A stretch of DNA of 64,000 bases, taken from the NCBI RefSeq assembly GCF_037076555.1, contig NZ_AP029023.1, positions 2,790,001-2,854,000 of the forward strand. Reading direction: 5' to 3'. The translations under genes and the position numbers were made by a program. Positions 34,805-43,519 of this stretch are shown here, piece by piece. Within the stretch, counting starts at the first letter, position 1. The number at the start of each line of letters is the position of its first letter. The notes beneath the pieces were generated by a model. That model was not told the origin of the DNA and did no database searches. It saw only the letters and a list, made by a program, of their open reading frames with translations. The stretch is from Methylophilus sp. DW102 (GTDB lineage Bacteria; Pseudomonadota; Gammaproteobacteria; Burkholderiales; Methylophilaceae).

Positions 34805-36289
34805 TTAATCAGCCACCTTGCGGAACTGGTTGCGGCCCGTCAACATGTAGTAAGGCGATACCAATACCGGCTGGTCAACAAAGTTAAAGCGGCTTGGATT
34901 TGTCGGGTCCTGTTCAACTTGCAAGGTCGACTTGTAAAAGTCGTAGTTTTGCACCAGGCCGTATTCATATTGCAGATCGTTTTTATAGAGGCTCAGCAAC
35001 ATGGCCTTGACGCTGTCTTTGGTGACAATTTTCAAGCCAGGCTTAAAGCCCTCAGCGGATGCGGCGGCTGAATAACCAATCCACTTGCGCGCCTCGTTAC
35101 GTTGCAGGCGACGGGTTTTGTCCAAAATCGCCAGCGTGTTGATGTCCAAATAGCTATCATCAGCGCTACCATCTGAGCGCTTTTGATAGGTGCTGATCGG
35201 GCGCAGAATCGTGCAGGTGCCGTCTTGCGCTATGTTCATAATGCTCATGCCCTTAAACAGCAGGCTGTTGGCATCACGCCAGATGTGATAATTGACACCC
35301 ACCATGCCAGTCAGCTCGCGGCCTTCTAGGCTCTCTTGCGGGCTGCTGTAAAGCTTGGGTGCACACGCTGCGGCATACATAGCCGCAGCACGCCAGGTGC
35401 TGGTCGGGTTAATGCCCAGGCTTAGCACACTGAGCAACTCAAAATTGAGGCTGCCGCCGAAGCTGTAAGCAGACGCATAGTCGCCACGGTAGGCACTAAA
35501 AATCTGTGTGTACTCTTGGTTTTCTGGTTGCAAGCGGGTTTTAACAACGCTGTGCCAGGCGGTAAACGTTGCAAGGTTGTTAATCCCCAGCGCCACATAT
35601 TTAAAGTAGCGAGGCTCAAGCAAGACATTTAAATCAGGCGTGTTCGGGTCACCGGCACCACCTGCAAAGCCGTTGATGGTGAGGCTCAAACCAGTTGGCG
35701 TGCGCTCCTGGTATAAATTCAGGCGCACATCGATATTGTTGCCGCAGGTGCCTTTATGCAACGCTGTGAGCGTGACGGTAGATGCTGCTGCGGCGGCATC
35801 ACAGGGGATATTATTGCCCTCTGTCAGTGCGGCAATGGCCTCGGTGCCTACAGCTGCGGCAATGGCTGCAGCAATTTGCGCAGTGGTCATGGTTGAGGTA
35901 ATACCCACCGAGACCTCTTGACCATCGATATACAGCGACAATGTGCCGTCAGCCGTGGCCGGGCTATTCACTACAATGGTGGCTGTGGCAGCGGTGCCAG
36001 CAGAGTTATCTGCCAATGGCAAAATAAACAGATCAAGCACCTGGTCACGTCTGCGGTAATCTCGCACCATATCCGCGAGCATCGAGCGGCCACCGGCTTT
36101 AACCATGGCATCTTCAACACTGCTCACCTGGGTAATTTCACCAGCTGGGGCAGTGCCTGCTGCGAGTTTTTGCCCGACAATCAACACCGCAGGCATGTCA
36201 TCGCCAAGCCCAGCTTGCGAGGGGTCAAACTCGATATAAGACCCCGGCATCCGGATAGATTCGGGGATAAAATTAAATGAATAATTCAT
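34805..36289 (-). CDS. Tail sheath protein, Mu gpL-like
   Basis: 494 residues. Sheath hallmarks are the N-terminal IPESIRMPGSYIEFDPSQAG, VLIVGQKLAAGTAP, a variable middle, then DTYLDIN-like DSYLDINTLAILDKTRRLQRNEARK and final SPYYMLTGRNQFRKV. It polymerises around the tube and contracts on infection. It overlaps the preceding gene by 4 nt. Confidence 0.92.
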   Translation of the reverse strand: MNYSFNFIPESIRMPGSYIEFDPSQAGLGDDMPAVLIVGQKLAAGTAPAGEITQVSSVEDAMVKAGGRSMLADMVRDYRRRDQVLDLFILPLADNSAGTAATATIVVNSPATADGTLSLYIDGQEVSVGITSTMTTAQIAAAIAAAVGTEAIAALTEGNNIPCDAAAAASTVTLTALHKGTCGNNIDVRLNLYQERTPTGLSLTINGFAGGAGDPNTPDLNVLLEPRYFKYVALGINNLATFTAWHSVVKTRLQPENQEYTQIFSAYRGDYASAYSFGGSLNFELLSVLSLGINPTSTWRAAAMYAAACAPKLYSSPQESLEGRELTGMVGVNYHIWRDANSLLFKGMSIMNIAQDGTCTILRPISTYQKRSDGSADDSYLDINTLAILDKTRRLQRNEARKWIGYSAAASAEGFKPGLKIVTKDSVKAMLLSLYKNDLQYEYGLVQNYDFYKSTLQVEQDPTNPSRFNFVDQPVLVSPYYMLTGRNQFRKVAD

Positions 36290-36762
36290 GGAGTGACTCC
36301 TTTATAGTCAACACTTTCAAAGTTCGGCGGGTTGTCCAGATAGGCATCCACCGAGCCTGTAAACTTGTAGGTTTCCACCCACATCACATCCTTTTTTGTG
36401 GTGCGCAAGATGCGACCACCAACATATTTAAGCGGCTTTAAACCAGCCTCAAGCCGCTTACCACGCAAGCGCCGATACACCTCTCGGCGGTATTTGCGCA
36501 GGTGTTCATCGGCTTCATCGTCATCTCTGCGCACTGGCCGATCAACCGCAATGACCACATCAAAACTAATCTCCAGCGTGTCGTCGTTTTCGCCAGATGC
36601 GGTCACGGTTTCACGTGCTGGCAACACATAAGCTGATGGCGTCGGCACATTGTTTGGGTCCAGGTTGGCATAGCTGTAGTCATTGCCCACATGCCTAAAC
36701 CATTTATCCACCTTTGTGGTGGGTGCTTTTAGCAGCGTGATGACTGGCGCAATACTCAGCAT
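36286..36762 (-). CDS. Head-tail connector/tail terminator-like protein, Mu gp37-like
   Basis: 158 residues from ATG 36762, which overlaps the gp36 stop (TAATG). The N-terminal MLSIAPVITLLKAPTTKVDKWFRHVGNDYSYA and the YRREVYRRLRGKRLE block match the DUF1834/gp37-type protein that closes head or tail in Mu. No gp38 homologue is present before the sheath. Confidence 0.75.
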   Translation of the reverse strand: MLSIAPVITLLKAPTTKVDKWFRHVGNDYSYANLDPNNVPTPSAYVLPARETVTASGENDDTLEISFDVVIAVDRPVRRDDDEADEHLRKYRREVYRRLRGKRLEAGLKPLKYVGGRILRTTKKDVMWVETYKFTGSVDAYLDNPPNFESVDYKGVTP

Positions 36763-37262
36763 TACCAGGTGTCCCAATCAGCGCCAGAACCGTTAGGGAT
36801 ATAGCGGCTCGGGTTGCTGGTGATCTCAATCACATCGCCCTCAATCACCGGGGCTGTACTGCTCGGCGTGAGGTTGATCTCGCCACGTGCATGCATCTGC
36901 AGCTGCTTGATCACCGCGTTGTAGCTAGTCATCAATTCTTCGCTCACGCTTTCCTGAGCATCGGCCAGCATGTAAAACGCCACTCGGGCCGTCATGCGTG
37001 CAATCAACGGGTTGGCATCCGCCTCAGCGATGCCGTAGGCAACCACAGCCGCCGTGGCATCGGTCAATGCCTGGTCAATATTCGTCAGCGCCAGCGCAAT
37101 CAAGTCACGGTCAAACTCGGTGAACTGGTTAAGGTCACCGCCTTCCAGCGCCACCCGCAAAATCTCCCCCTCTGGCATTGGCATGTCGGCTGGCACAGCG
37201 AGCTGGGCCAACTTATCTACCTTAGTCAGTTTGAGCAGATCGGTGCGGGTGGCGAATGGCAT
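36762..37262 (-). CDS. Head completion protein, Mu gp36-like (DUF1320)
   Basis: 166 residues of the DUF1320 family (MPFATRTDLLKLTKVDKLAQLAVP; LIALALTNIDQALTDATAAVVAYG). It is an adaptor at the portal-tail interface by family. Confidence 0.85.
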   Translation of the reverse strand: MPFATRTDLLKLTKVDKLAQLAVPADMPMPEGEILRVALEGGDLNQFTEFDRDLIALALTNIDQALTDATAAVVAYGIAEADANPLIARMTARVAFYMLADAQESVSEELMTSYNAVIKQLQMHARGEINLTPSSTAPVIEGDVIEITSNPSRYIPNGSGADWDTW

Positions 37263-37267
37263 GATGC

Positions 37268-37942
37268 TTACTTAGCCTTGGTTTTTGTGGTGGTTTTGGC
37301 CGCTGCAGATGGCTGAGCGGTTGCAGCCAGCTTTTCATTGGCTGCGACTAGCTCTCCCTGAGCCTTTTTCAACTCAGACTCCAATGTCGTTACTTCGCCT
37401 TGCAATTTCCCCACCTGGCTATCAAGCTCATTGACCTTAGCTTGCAGTCCATCACGCACGGTTTCGACATCCTTCAAGTCTTTAAACAGCGCGGCCATTT
37501 CGTCATGGTGTTTATTCAACTGATCCACATACACCTGCAGCAGCGTTTCACGCGCCTGGTCAGCCAAACCGTTCCAGTCACCCACAGACAAACCACTGGC
37601 GGTATGCACTTCTTGCACCAGGTCACCCAGGGTGATTTCAAAACCGCCCGCATAATTAATCACACTTGGCAAAAGGCCAGAGCCAACCAAGCCGGTTTCA
37701 GCGTCTGGTGCCAGAGCGCTGCCAGCAGCAGCTTCATCGGCTGGCGTTTCTGCCACCTGGTCGTCAAAGCCCTCTGGCTTCTCTAAGCTGGTTTCCAGCA
37801 TTTGCTCGTTTTCCAGGCGTTCGGCAGTGGCGTCGTCCAGGTCGGTCAGCAAAACCCACAACAAGCCAAACAACATGCCACAACGGTGGAAAGTAGTGAC
37901 CGGGCCTTTAGGTTTCACCCGCACATATAAATTTTTAGCCAT
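37268..37942 (-). CDS. Mu gp35-like protein with C-terminal coiled coil
   Basis: 224 residues. The first part (MAKNLYVRVKPKGPVTTFHRCGMLF) matches the FluMu/HI1506 N-terminal domain. Residues about 150-205 form a coiled coil (DLKDVETVRDGLQAKVNELDSQVGKLQGEVTTLESELKKAQ), ending in a TTTKTKAK tail. It lies next to capsid, as in Mu-like phages. A structural or scaffold-like role is inferred. Confidence 0.75.
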   Translation of the reverse strand: MAKNLYVRVKPKGPVTTFHRCGMLFGLLWVLLTDLDDATAERLENEQMLETSLEKPEGFDDQVAETPADEAAAGSALAPDAETGLVGSGLLPSVINYAGGFEITLGDLVQEVHTASGLSVGDWNGLADQARETLLQVYVDQLNKHHDEMAALFKDLKDVETVRDGLQAKVNELDSQVGKLQGEVTTLESELKKAQGELVAANEKLAATAQPSAAAKTTTKTKAK

Positions 37943-37971
37943 GATTTAATCCTTGATAAATTGATGGGCAG

Positions 37972-37996
37972 TAAAGGTCTGCCAGGCAGACCTTTA
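37972..37996. promoter_or_regulatory. Intercistronic hairpin after the capsid gene
   Basis: TAAAGGTCTGCC and GGCAGACCTTTA form perfect 12-bp arms around a single base, right after the capsid stop. With no T-run downstream it is better read as an RNA end-stabiliser or partial terminator that raises capsid mRNA over downstream genes. Confidence 0.6.
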
Positions 37997-38004
37997 ACCA
38001 GGTG

Positions 38005-38922
38005 TTAAGCCATTAATGGGTTAACAATCAACTTCACGCGCTGATACAAGACGTTGTCTGCGCCGTTTGGCAAGGTACGTGCATTGATCAGGTTTTCAGC
38101 TGCCACGCGGTTAGCCGGGCCAACCACCAAGGTATCCGGCACAATGTTCAATGGGCGGTTACCATCAGCCTTGACTTGCATCATGGCGTTATAAGCTGCG
38201 TTGAAATTGGTGTCGTTAAATGTCGCCTTGCTACCAAATGCCAACTGCCAGAAGCCAAACGCAAAACTACCGCGCCAACGGCCACCCCAGCTAAACACAT
38301 CATTTTCAAATACAGCATCGCTGGTGGCTGCATTGGTTTTTGCCACAAACTCAGGCGCACCCGTGCGGTTTTGCAGGTAAAAAGGCTGCGGGGCGCGCTT
38401 GGTGCATAACAACACCCACAACTCGCCAGTACCGGTCTGGTAATTGCTCACTGTCGCAGCGGTACCAGTGCCATCTTCGTTTGGTGCCACAGGGTGGTCG
38501 GTGTCAAAGAAAAACTGCCCGTCGTAGCAAATCTGGTCCAAACCGGATTTAATGCCCCCAAACACCAGGTCGTTTTTGAGGTCGCCCACACTCTGGCCAA
38601 AGCTTTCAGCAATGCCGGAGTACATGCCGAGATTGTTGTCTTCAAAGTCAGTGCGAGGCACATCCAGCGTGGTTTCAAACTTGCGGTTATCCACGCTGTA
38701 GGCACGCTCTTTCACGGCCTTATGCACCCGAGCACCCACCCACTCACGGAAGGCCGGGAACTGGCTCAACCATGCATAAGTGTTGCTTTTTGCGTCGGAT
38801 GGGATTTCCTTCGCAATCATTTTCCAATCTTCGTTTTGTGCGGCCAGCCCTTTGTTAAAGGCTGTTTTGATTGCTGTATTAAATGCATTCAAAACCGCTG
38901 CGGTAATCACATTCAGTGCCAT
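38005..38922 (-). CDS. Major capsid protein, Mu gpT-like
   Basis: 305 residues of the Mu-like major head subunit family: AFNTAIKTAFNKGLAAQ, YAWLSQFPAFREWVGARVHKAVKERAYSVDNRKFETTLDVPRTDFEDN, FFDTDHPVAPN and NIVPDTLVVGPANRVAAENLI. It follows the protease/scaffold gene as in Mu. Confidence 0.92.
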   Translation of the reverse strand: MALNVITAAVLNAFNTAIKTAFNKGLAAQNEDWKMIAKEIPSDAKSNTYAWLSQFPAFREWVGARVHKAVKERAYSVDNRKFETTLDVPRTDFEDNNLGMYSGIAESFGQSVGDLKNDLVFGGIKSGLDQICYDGQFFFDTDHPVAPNEDGTGTAATVSNYQTGTGELWVLLCTKRAPQPFYLQNRTGAPEFVAKTNAATSDAVFENDVFSWGGRWRGSFAFGFWQLAFGSKATFNDTNFNAAYNAMMQVKADGNRPLNIVPDTLVVGPANRVAAENLINARTLPNGADNVLYQRVKLIVNPLMA

Positions 38923-38975
38923 GGTTTAAATCTCCAATTGATTTAACAATTCAAAAGCTGGTTAACCAGCCTGCA

Positions 38976-39425
38976 TTAGTTAGCGGTTTTGTTCGCCAAA
39001 AATTCTTTAGGGTCAATCTGCATACTTGTGCACATTGCCAACTCTTCTGCTGTGAGCTGCTCACCACCCTCATGTTTGGTGTCATGCTGCAGCTTGTCAC
39101 CGATAATCACCGGCGCTGTTTCCAGGTAGCTGTTCAAAGCAGCAAGGGTTAAGCCTTCAGCCCAAGGTTTTTGTTTCGGCGTCAAGCGGCCATCACTCAG
39201 TGCAGTCTGTAACAAATCGTCGTGTTGCTTTTTTTCGGCAGCCTCAGCTTCTGCTTTTGCTTTGGCTTCAATATCTGCAACCTTTGTTTGCAGCGCATCA
39301 CGTTCTGCAGTTAAGGCGGTAACCTTGTTATTGGCCTGATCACGCTCCGTGGTCAATGCGGCCACTTGTGCTGTCAAACTGGTTACTTGCGTGCTGAGTG
39401 CTGCAACTTCTTTGTTTTGATCCAT
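38976..39425 (-). CDS. Internal scaffold start, Mu gpZ-like
   Basis: Within the protease gene and in frame, ATG 39425 (MDQNKEVAALST) has GGGAG 8 nt upstream. The predicted 149-residue product is the scaffold half alone, matching gpZ of Mu. The evidence is the ribosome-binding site and the domain border. Confidence 0.6.
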   Translation of the reverse strand: MDQNKEVAALSTQVTSLTAQVAALTTERDQANNKVTALTAERDALQTKVADIEAKAKAEAEAAEKKQHDDLLQTALSDGRLTPKQKPWAEGLTLAALNSYLETAPVIIGDKLQHDTKHEGGEQLTAEELAMCTSMQIDPKEFLANKTAN

Positions 39426-39941
39426 GTGTGTATCTCCCAACGGGTTGATGTTGTTTAAATAGTTGGCTGTGAGAGCGGCGATGTCTTGCATGCCGTCCAC
39501 AGCAGGAGTATTGGTCAGGGCAACGGAAACGATTTCGAGAATTTCACCGGTATTTTTGTCGTAAACAAAAACGGGCGAGGTGTAGCGCACCTCTTTATTG
39601 CTGATCATGCCTTTGGCACGATTGGTAAGGTCTACTTGCTTCAACCACATGCCTGAGCCTTCGCGCCACTCCATCTGCTTAAACCAGCCAGCGGCAATAA
39701 CCGGCTGACCATTGAGTGCAGCACGCAGGGATTGATGCTCGTAGTCAATCAGCAGGTCATTTTTACGGGCGGCCAGTTTGGCGATCAGCTTTTGGGCAAT
39801 CGCGCTATTAATCTTCCAGCTGTCTACGTCTTCGGGGCGGCCATCGTCAGCACGAAAGTCTTGGGCAGGCAAAATCTGCATGTCCGTGGCATTGGTTGCC
39901 ACGTCAAAAGTCAAAATGCCTAGCCCAAGATTTCTTTCCAT
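38976..39941 (-). CDS. Prohead protease with scaffold, Mu gpI-like
   Basis: 321 residues. The N-terminal half is a Mu I-type prohead protease (LLIDYEHQSLRAALNGQPVIAAGWF, LTNTPAVDGMQDIAAL). The C-terminal half is a scaffold with coiled coil (VAALSTQVTSLTAQVAALTTERDQ). An internal start at 39425 can give the scaffold alone. It opens a late operon; element B lies 56 nt upstream. Confidence 0.88.
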   Translation of the reverse strand: MERNLGLGILTFDVATNATDMQILPAQDFRADDGRPEDVDSWKINSAIAQKLIAKLAARKNDLLIDYEHQSLRAALNGQPVIAAGWFKQMEWREGSGMWLKQVDLTNRAKGMISNKEVRYTSPVFVYDKNTGEILEIVSVALTNTPAVDGMQDIAALTANYLNNINPLGDTHMDQNKEVAALSTQVTSLTAQVAALTTERDQANNKVTALTAERDALQTKVADIEAKAKAEAEAAEKKQHDDLLQTALSDGRLTPKQKPWAEGLTLAALNSYLETAPVIIGDKLQHDTKHEGGEQLTAEELAMCTSMQIDPKEFLANKTAN

Positions 39942-40162
39942 TGATTACTCCTTAACGACAATTGCATTGTCTCAAGTGAACTCAAATGGATACAGTCGGG
40001 AAATGTTTCGCTAGGGATGGTAGGGGTGAATCGTATTTAACGCGATTAGAGGAGTTTTAAGGGGAGGCAGGCCATAATGATACTGACCTAGAGGTATTAA
40101 ACGTTTTTGGCGCGAATTAAACGGGTTTTTAATAGGTATTCAATCGGGTACAAGTGCCTATT
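39942..40162. promoter_or_regulatory. Late promoter element B and repeat cluster between mor and protease
   Basis: On the minus strand AGCGAAACATTTCCCG (39997-40013) stands 56-72 nt before the protease start. The CG block seen at elements A and C is absent. At 40030-40150 a set of short AT-rich repeats (GTATTTAACG, GTATTAAACG, ATTAAACGGG, TCAATCGGG) fills the rest. No gene is seen. Confidence 0.55.
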
Positions 40163-40738
40163 TTAAAACAAATCGAACTGAGCACCGGTAAAACTATCAA
40201 TTTGAGCATTTACTTTGTCGAGCTTATGCACCAGGTTTGCATACACATTACCACCCTCAGTGGCTGCTGCCTGGTAGGTCAGTCGCAACAATGCCTCTAT
40301 TTCTGCTTTAGTGAGTGAAAGGTTGCGTTTGTAACTGCTGGCGTTCTTTTCAGCAATACGATGCTGCCCTCGAATATTGAGCACATGTCGCGTGGTTAAG
40401 TGATACTTACGCGCCTGCAGCACAATGCTCTCGGTATCCTTGTGCTTTGTGATCTCCTGATCGCGCACGTAGGCCAGCAACTTATCTGCCTTTGGCAAGG
40501 CAATCCTGTTATCAGCATCGAGGTGCTGCTTAAGTGTGATGCGCAGGCGGGCCAGCTCATCGGGCATGAGGCCCATTTTGTTATCTTTGAGTTTTGGCAG
40601 AGTGAATGGGATGCCGCCATACTCCTGCAAAAAGACAATGGCACGGCCAAAGCCGAGGGCCTTGACCATTGCGCGCAACACGGGCGGCAATGGCTGCAAA
40701 GCCTCTTCGTCTATGGGGGGCCAGTGCAAGTCAGCCAT
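40163..40738 (-). CDS. mor: Mor-type transcription activator
   Basis: 191 residues of the Mor family. The core has ALGFGRAIVFLQEYGGIPFTLPK (dimerisation-like) and ARKYHLTTRHVLNI (helix-turn-helix). In Mu, Mor activates the middle promoter. As the last early gene before the late operon it is the best candidate to bind the AGCGAAACATTTCCCG elements. No separate C activator gene is seen, so Mor may serve both steps. Confidence 0.85.
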   Translation of the reverse strand: MADLHWPPIDEEALQPLPPVLRAMVKALGFGRAIVFLQEYGGIPFTLPKLKDNKMGLMPDELARLRITLKQHLDADNRIALPKADKLLAYVRDQEITKHKDTESIVLQARKYHLTTRHVLNIRGQHRIAEKNASSYKRNLSLTKAEIEALLRLTYQAAATEGGNVYANLVHKLDKVNAQIDSFTGAQFDLF

Positions 40739-40740
40739 GG

Positions 40741-41193
40741 TTATCTGCGGCTCCAGGCTTTGAGCGCTTCAATAATGCTCTGGCACTCGCCAGTGGTCAG
40801 ATCATCCAACTTGGTGATCTCGCGTTTTACGTGATGCCCACAAAAGCCAAGCATGCCAGCGCGGCTGGGGTTATTAAGCTTGCCCGCTTTGTCCAGGTTG
40901 CCCCACAACTTCACGATCTGCGAGATCTGCGGTGTGACCTTAGCCGGGGCCTGTTTGCCCTTAGCACTAAAGGTACGGCTGCGCGGCCAGCCACGGCGCT
41001 CGTAGTCATCCAGCGCAGCGGCCAGCTGCGGCATGTTCATGCTGTTGGCACTCACGCGCCCCTCAATCTCAATCGCTCCATGGCGCGCCAGAAGGTCGCG
41101 ATGCAAGTCATCGCACCAGCCTGCTAGGTTGGCTGTAGCCCAGCCTTTAGCAATGCCGAGCAGCTGGCGGTAGTGTTTGATGAGGTCAGTCAT
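40741..41193 (-). CDS. GemA/gp16-like regulatory protein
   Basis: 150 residues from ATG 41193, of the DUF1018/GemA family: HYRQLLGIAKGWATANLAGWCDDLHRDLLARHGA and GMLGFCGHHVKREITKLDDLTTGECQSIIEAL. GemA of Mu affects host topology and regulation. It overlaps the preceding stop by 8 nt. Confidence 0.8.
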   Translation of the reverse strand: MTDLIKHYRQLLGIAKGWATANLAGWCDDLHRDLLARHGAIEIEGRVSANSMNMPQLAAALDDYERRGWPRSRTFSAKGKQAPAKVTPQISQIVKLWGNLDKAGKLNNPSRAGMLGFCGHHVKREITKLDDLTTGECQSIIEALKAWSRR

Positions 41194-41689
41194 GCTTAGC
41201 TTTGTCTTTAGTTGTTTCAATCGCTGGGTTATAGCCACCGGTTTCAAGGCGCATAGCTATTTCCAAAATGACATGTTTCCATGTGGCTTCGGATAGGTCG
41301 TTATATGACATGCCTCGGCCTACTGACCGCAGGCGTTCTGCATCAGAGGCTGCATCAAATTTTGATAAAGTCTCTTTTCCAGATACTGGATTAAACATAG
41401 CCTCCCACTCAGCCATCTTTTCAGACTTATCAGCTATCCGCTGATCGATCAACATTCGGTTTAAACCAAAAGCCTTAAAGTTGCAGAGCAGCTGTGCCAT
41501 CACATCGGCAGACTCTTTGGTCATTCTCTCGATATTGGATTCATCGCTTGATGGGTCAACACCATCTATGCCTTGGCAAATCGACCTACCTAGCACTGCA
41601 ACCAGTTCACCCAATTCCTCGCAGGTCTTGCCCAAACGGCGTAAGGCTAGCAAGTCTGTTTCCGGTATCCACTTAGATGTCATAACCAA
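41186..41689 (-). CDS. MazG-like nucleotide pyrophosphohydrolase
   Basis: 167 residues. The N-terminal ALRRLGKTCEELGELVAVLGR and MTKESADVMAQLLCNF supply the ExxE plus E(S)ADV metal-binding pattern of all-alpha dNTP pyrophosphohydrolases. With the HD hydrolase in the same operon it may tune nucleotide pools during transposition-replication (inference). Confidence 0.7.
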   Translation of the reverse strand: MVMTSKWIPETDLLALRRLGKTCEELGELVAVLGRSICQGIDGVDPSSDESNIERMTKESADVMAQLLCNFKAFGLNRMLIDQRIADKSEKMAEWEAMFNPVSGKETLSKFDAASDAERLRSVGRGMSYNDLSEATWKHVILEIAMRLETGGYNPAIETTKDKAKHD

Positions 41690-41695
41690 CTCCCT

Positions 41696-41974
41696 TTATT
41701 TAATAATCGAGCACACTGCAATTGATTCTGGTATTTCCGGCAACTCTGCCCACCACAACACATCCTCATCAACATTCACGTTTTCACATGCCCAGGCGTC
41801 AAATCCGGTAAATACCGGCTTGCCTGGTATTGCACCAAATTCACACATGACAGGGCGTTTGTGCGTCCACTCAAGCGCGTTACCCTCTCTCAATACACAA
41901 AGATAAGAATTGCCAAGCGCTTCTGGCTTTTTAACTTTTGGGTCAATCCACTCGATAATTTCAGCTTGGATCAT
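41696..41974 (-). CDS. DUF551-like small protein
   Basis: 92 residues (EWIDPKVKKPEALGNSYLCVLREGN ... VLWWAELPEIPES). The W..P..KP..L..V..VLWWAELP pattern resembles the DUF551 family of phage small proteins. No activity is known. Confidence 0.55.
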   Translation of the reverse strand: MIQAEIIEWIDPKVKKPEALGNSYLCVLREGNALEWTHKRPVMCEFGAIPGKPVFTGFDAWACENVNVDEDVLWWAELPEIPESIAVCSIIK

Positions 41975-41996
41975 CTTGGTCTCCTAACCATCTTGC

Positions 41997-42028
41997 AGAT
42001 CACTTTGCCACCGCTGGCAAAGTGATCT
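41997..42028. promoter_or_regulatory. Perfect 14-bp hairpin after the HU gene
   Basis: AGATCACTTTGCCA and TGGCAAAGTGATCT flank ccgc, 17 nt after the HU stop on the minus strand. No T-run follows, so a 3'-end RNA stabiliser is more likely than a terminator. Confidence 0.6.
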
Positions 42029-42044
42029 AAATGAGGGTTTGGCC

Positions 42045-42320
42045 TTAAGCGTTAACTGCGTCTTTTAAAGGCTTAAAGGCAGTAAATGCCACTGACTTTT
42101 TAGCCGCGATCTCAATCGTTTCGCCTGTGCGTGGGTTGCGGCCAGTGCGTCCCTTGCGCAAGTTAACCTTGAGCTTGCCAATACCGTGCAGGGTGACCTC
42201 TTCACCTTTTGCCAGGGCTTCATGGGTGGCAGCGGTGATTGCATCCAATACATTTGCCACAGTGGTTTTGCTTTCATTGGTGCTGGCGGCGACTGCGTCG
42301 ATCAAATCTTGTTTATTCAT
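42045..42320 (-). CDS. HU-like DNA-binding protein
   Basis: 91 residues of the HU/IHF family (MNKQDLIDAVAASTNESKTT, GKLKVNLRKGRTGRNPRTGETIEI). HU assists Mu transposition complex assembly in the host; here the phage carries a copy. A small region of 175 nt upstream (42321-42495) has no clear gene and includes a hairpin (GCTAGGGT/ACCCTAGC, 42474-42500). Confidence 0.92.
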   Translation of the reverse strand: MNKQDLIDAVAASTNESKTTVANVLDAITAATHEALAKGEEVTLHGIGKLKVNLRKGRTGRNPRTGETIEIAAKKSVAFTAFKPLKDAVNA

Positions 42321-42495
42321 GTTTTAAAGTCCTTTTAAATGTCGTTTGTAAGGGTGCTGCTGAGTACACTTTTATGCACTCAGTCCCAGCCTCACGGGGG
42401 ACAACCGCGCCTATCCTGTGTTGCGGCAAACTCGCAACCAGTTCTGCCGGAGGTGAGCGTAATATCGCGGCTTGCTAGGGTTATGTGGTGCCACC

Positions 42496-42816
42496 CTAGC
42501 TGGGCTGTTTTTGTTGAATAATTTCAACTTCACATTCGTCCGAAATTTCTCGAAACTTGACGTCTGGCTCTCTTGGGTATTTGCTGTAGTGGCAACTTAC
42601 AAGACCAAGACCATCATGCGTCAAGCCACTTCCAAACTTTGCTGCCACTTCGGCTGCATATTTGAATACATCATCCATTGATTCAACCTGCCAAAGATAT
42701 CTGCTGAAATGTTCCAAATACTCTTGTTCAGTCATATCGCCTAAAACAGCCGGGGTGAACTCGATCTCTAACTCTTTTTCAATGGTCACCAAAACTGTGC
42801 GTTTATTTGAACTCAT
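42496..42816 (-). CDS. Early-region protein of unknown function
   Basis: 106 residues (MSSNKRTVLVTIEKELEIEFTPAVLGDMTEQEYLEHFSRYLW). It is small and acidic, with no family recognised. Its stop lies inside the hairpin at 42474-42500. Confidence 0.6.
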   Translation of the reverse strand: MSSNKRTVLVTIEKELEIEFTPAVLGDMTEQEYLEHFSRYLWQVESMDDVFKYAAEVAAKFGSGLTHDGLGLVSCHYSKYPREPDVKFREISDECEVEIIQQKQPS

Positions 42817-42825
42817 GCTTCTCTC

Positions 42826-42987
42826 CTAATGCTTATAACCAAACGTCACCGTGGCAGTGATGGCGCAAGCAGAGAGCCAATAGCTCACATCTGCCCACTT
42901 ATGCTCAAAGGCCCACCGTGTGGCATTGATCAAATACAGGGCAATGCACACGTAATTGAAAAATCGAGGGTCAGCTAAAAGCGCCAT
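42826..42987 (-). CDS. Small membrane protein
   Basis: 53 residues (ATG 42987, overlapping the HD gene stop): MALLADPRFFNYVCIALYLINATRW, then YWLSACAITATVTFGYKH. Two short hydrophobic segments. Function unknown. Confidence 0.5.
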   Translation of the reverse strand: MALLADPRFFNYVCIALYLINATRWAFEHKWADVSYWLSACAITATVTFGYKH

Positions 42988-43519
42988 TTGTCAGCTCCTC
43001 AAATCGACGCATAAAGAACCCGCGAGCCTGCTCAGGTGGCATGCATTCGATTGTTTTGTTGTATGGCTTAATGCCAGCAATGAGTGCCCATTCATCATCA
43101 TGCGCGGGCATCAGCTGCAGCTGCTCTGTTGCCAGCATGCGCAAATCAGCTTCTTTGACTTCTGGACGTGGAATGTCAAGCAAGCCAAAGCGGTCAAGAA
43201 TAGCCCTCTGCGCACGGTCTTCAATGGGCTTGTAATTCATGAGTAGCCGTTTTAATGGCGCAGTCACATCGCCCACATACGCCTCAGAGGCATCATGCAA
43301 AAGGCGATACAATTGCAAGTGTGGTGGCAACACCAGGCTCACATATACCGAGTGCTCAGCCACGCTGTAAAACTTGCGGCACTGGCCTGCAAAACGACAC
43401 ACATGGCTTAAACCGTGGGCGATATCTTCAATCTTCACCATCCAAGGCTCAGGCTGGTGAAAGTTAAAGTAAATGCCGGACTGCGTGAGGATGTCTGGTC
43501 TAGGCTGGCCCATGATCAT
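42971..43519 (-). CDS. HD-domain hydrolase, YfbR-like
   Basis: 182 residues. HD metal-site residues appear in FYSVAEHSVYVSLVLPP, LYRLLHDASEAYVGDVTAPLK. This is the phage HD family resembling 5'-nucleotidase YfbR. It may hydrolyse dNMPs and change nucleotide supply. It shares the operon with a MazG-like gene. Confidence 0.8.
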   Translation of the reverse strand: MIMGQPRPDILTQSGIYFNFHQPEPWMVKIEDIAHGLSHVCRFAGQCRKFYSVAEHSVYVSLVLPPHLQLYRLLHDASEAYVGDVTAPLKRLLMNYKPIEDRAQRAILDRFGLLDIPRPEVKEADLRMLATEQLQLMPAHDDEWALIAGIKPYNKTIECMPPEQARGFFMRRFEELTNGAFS

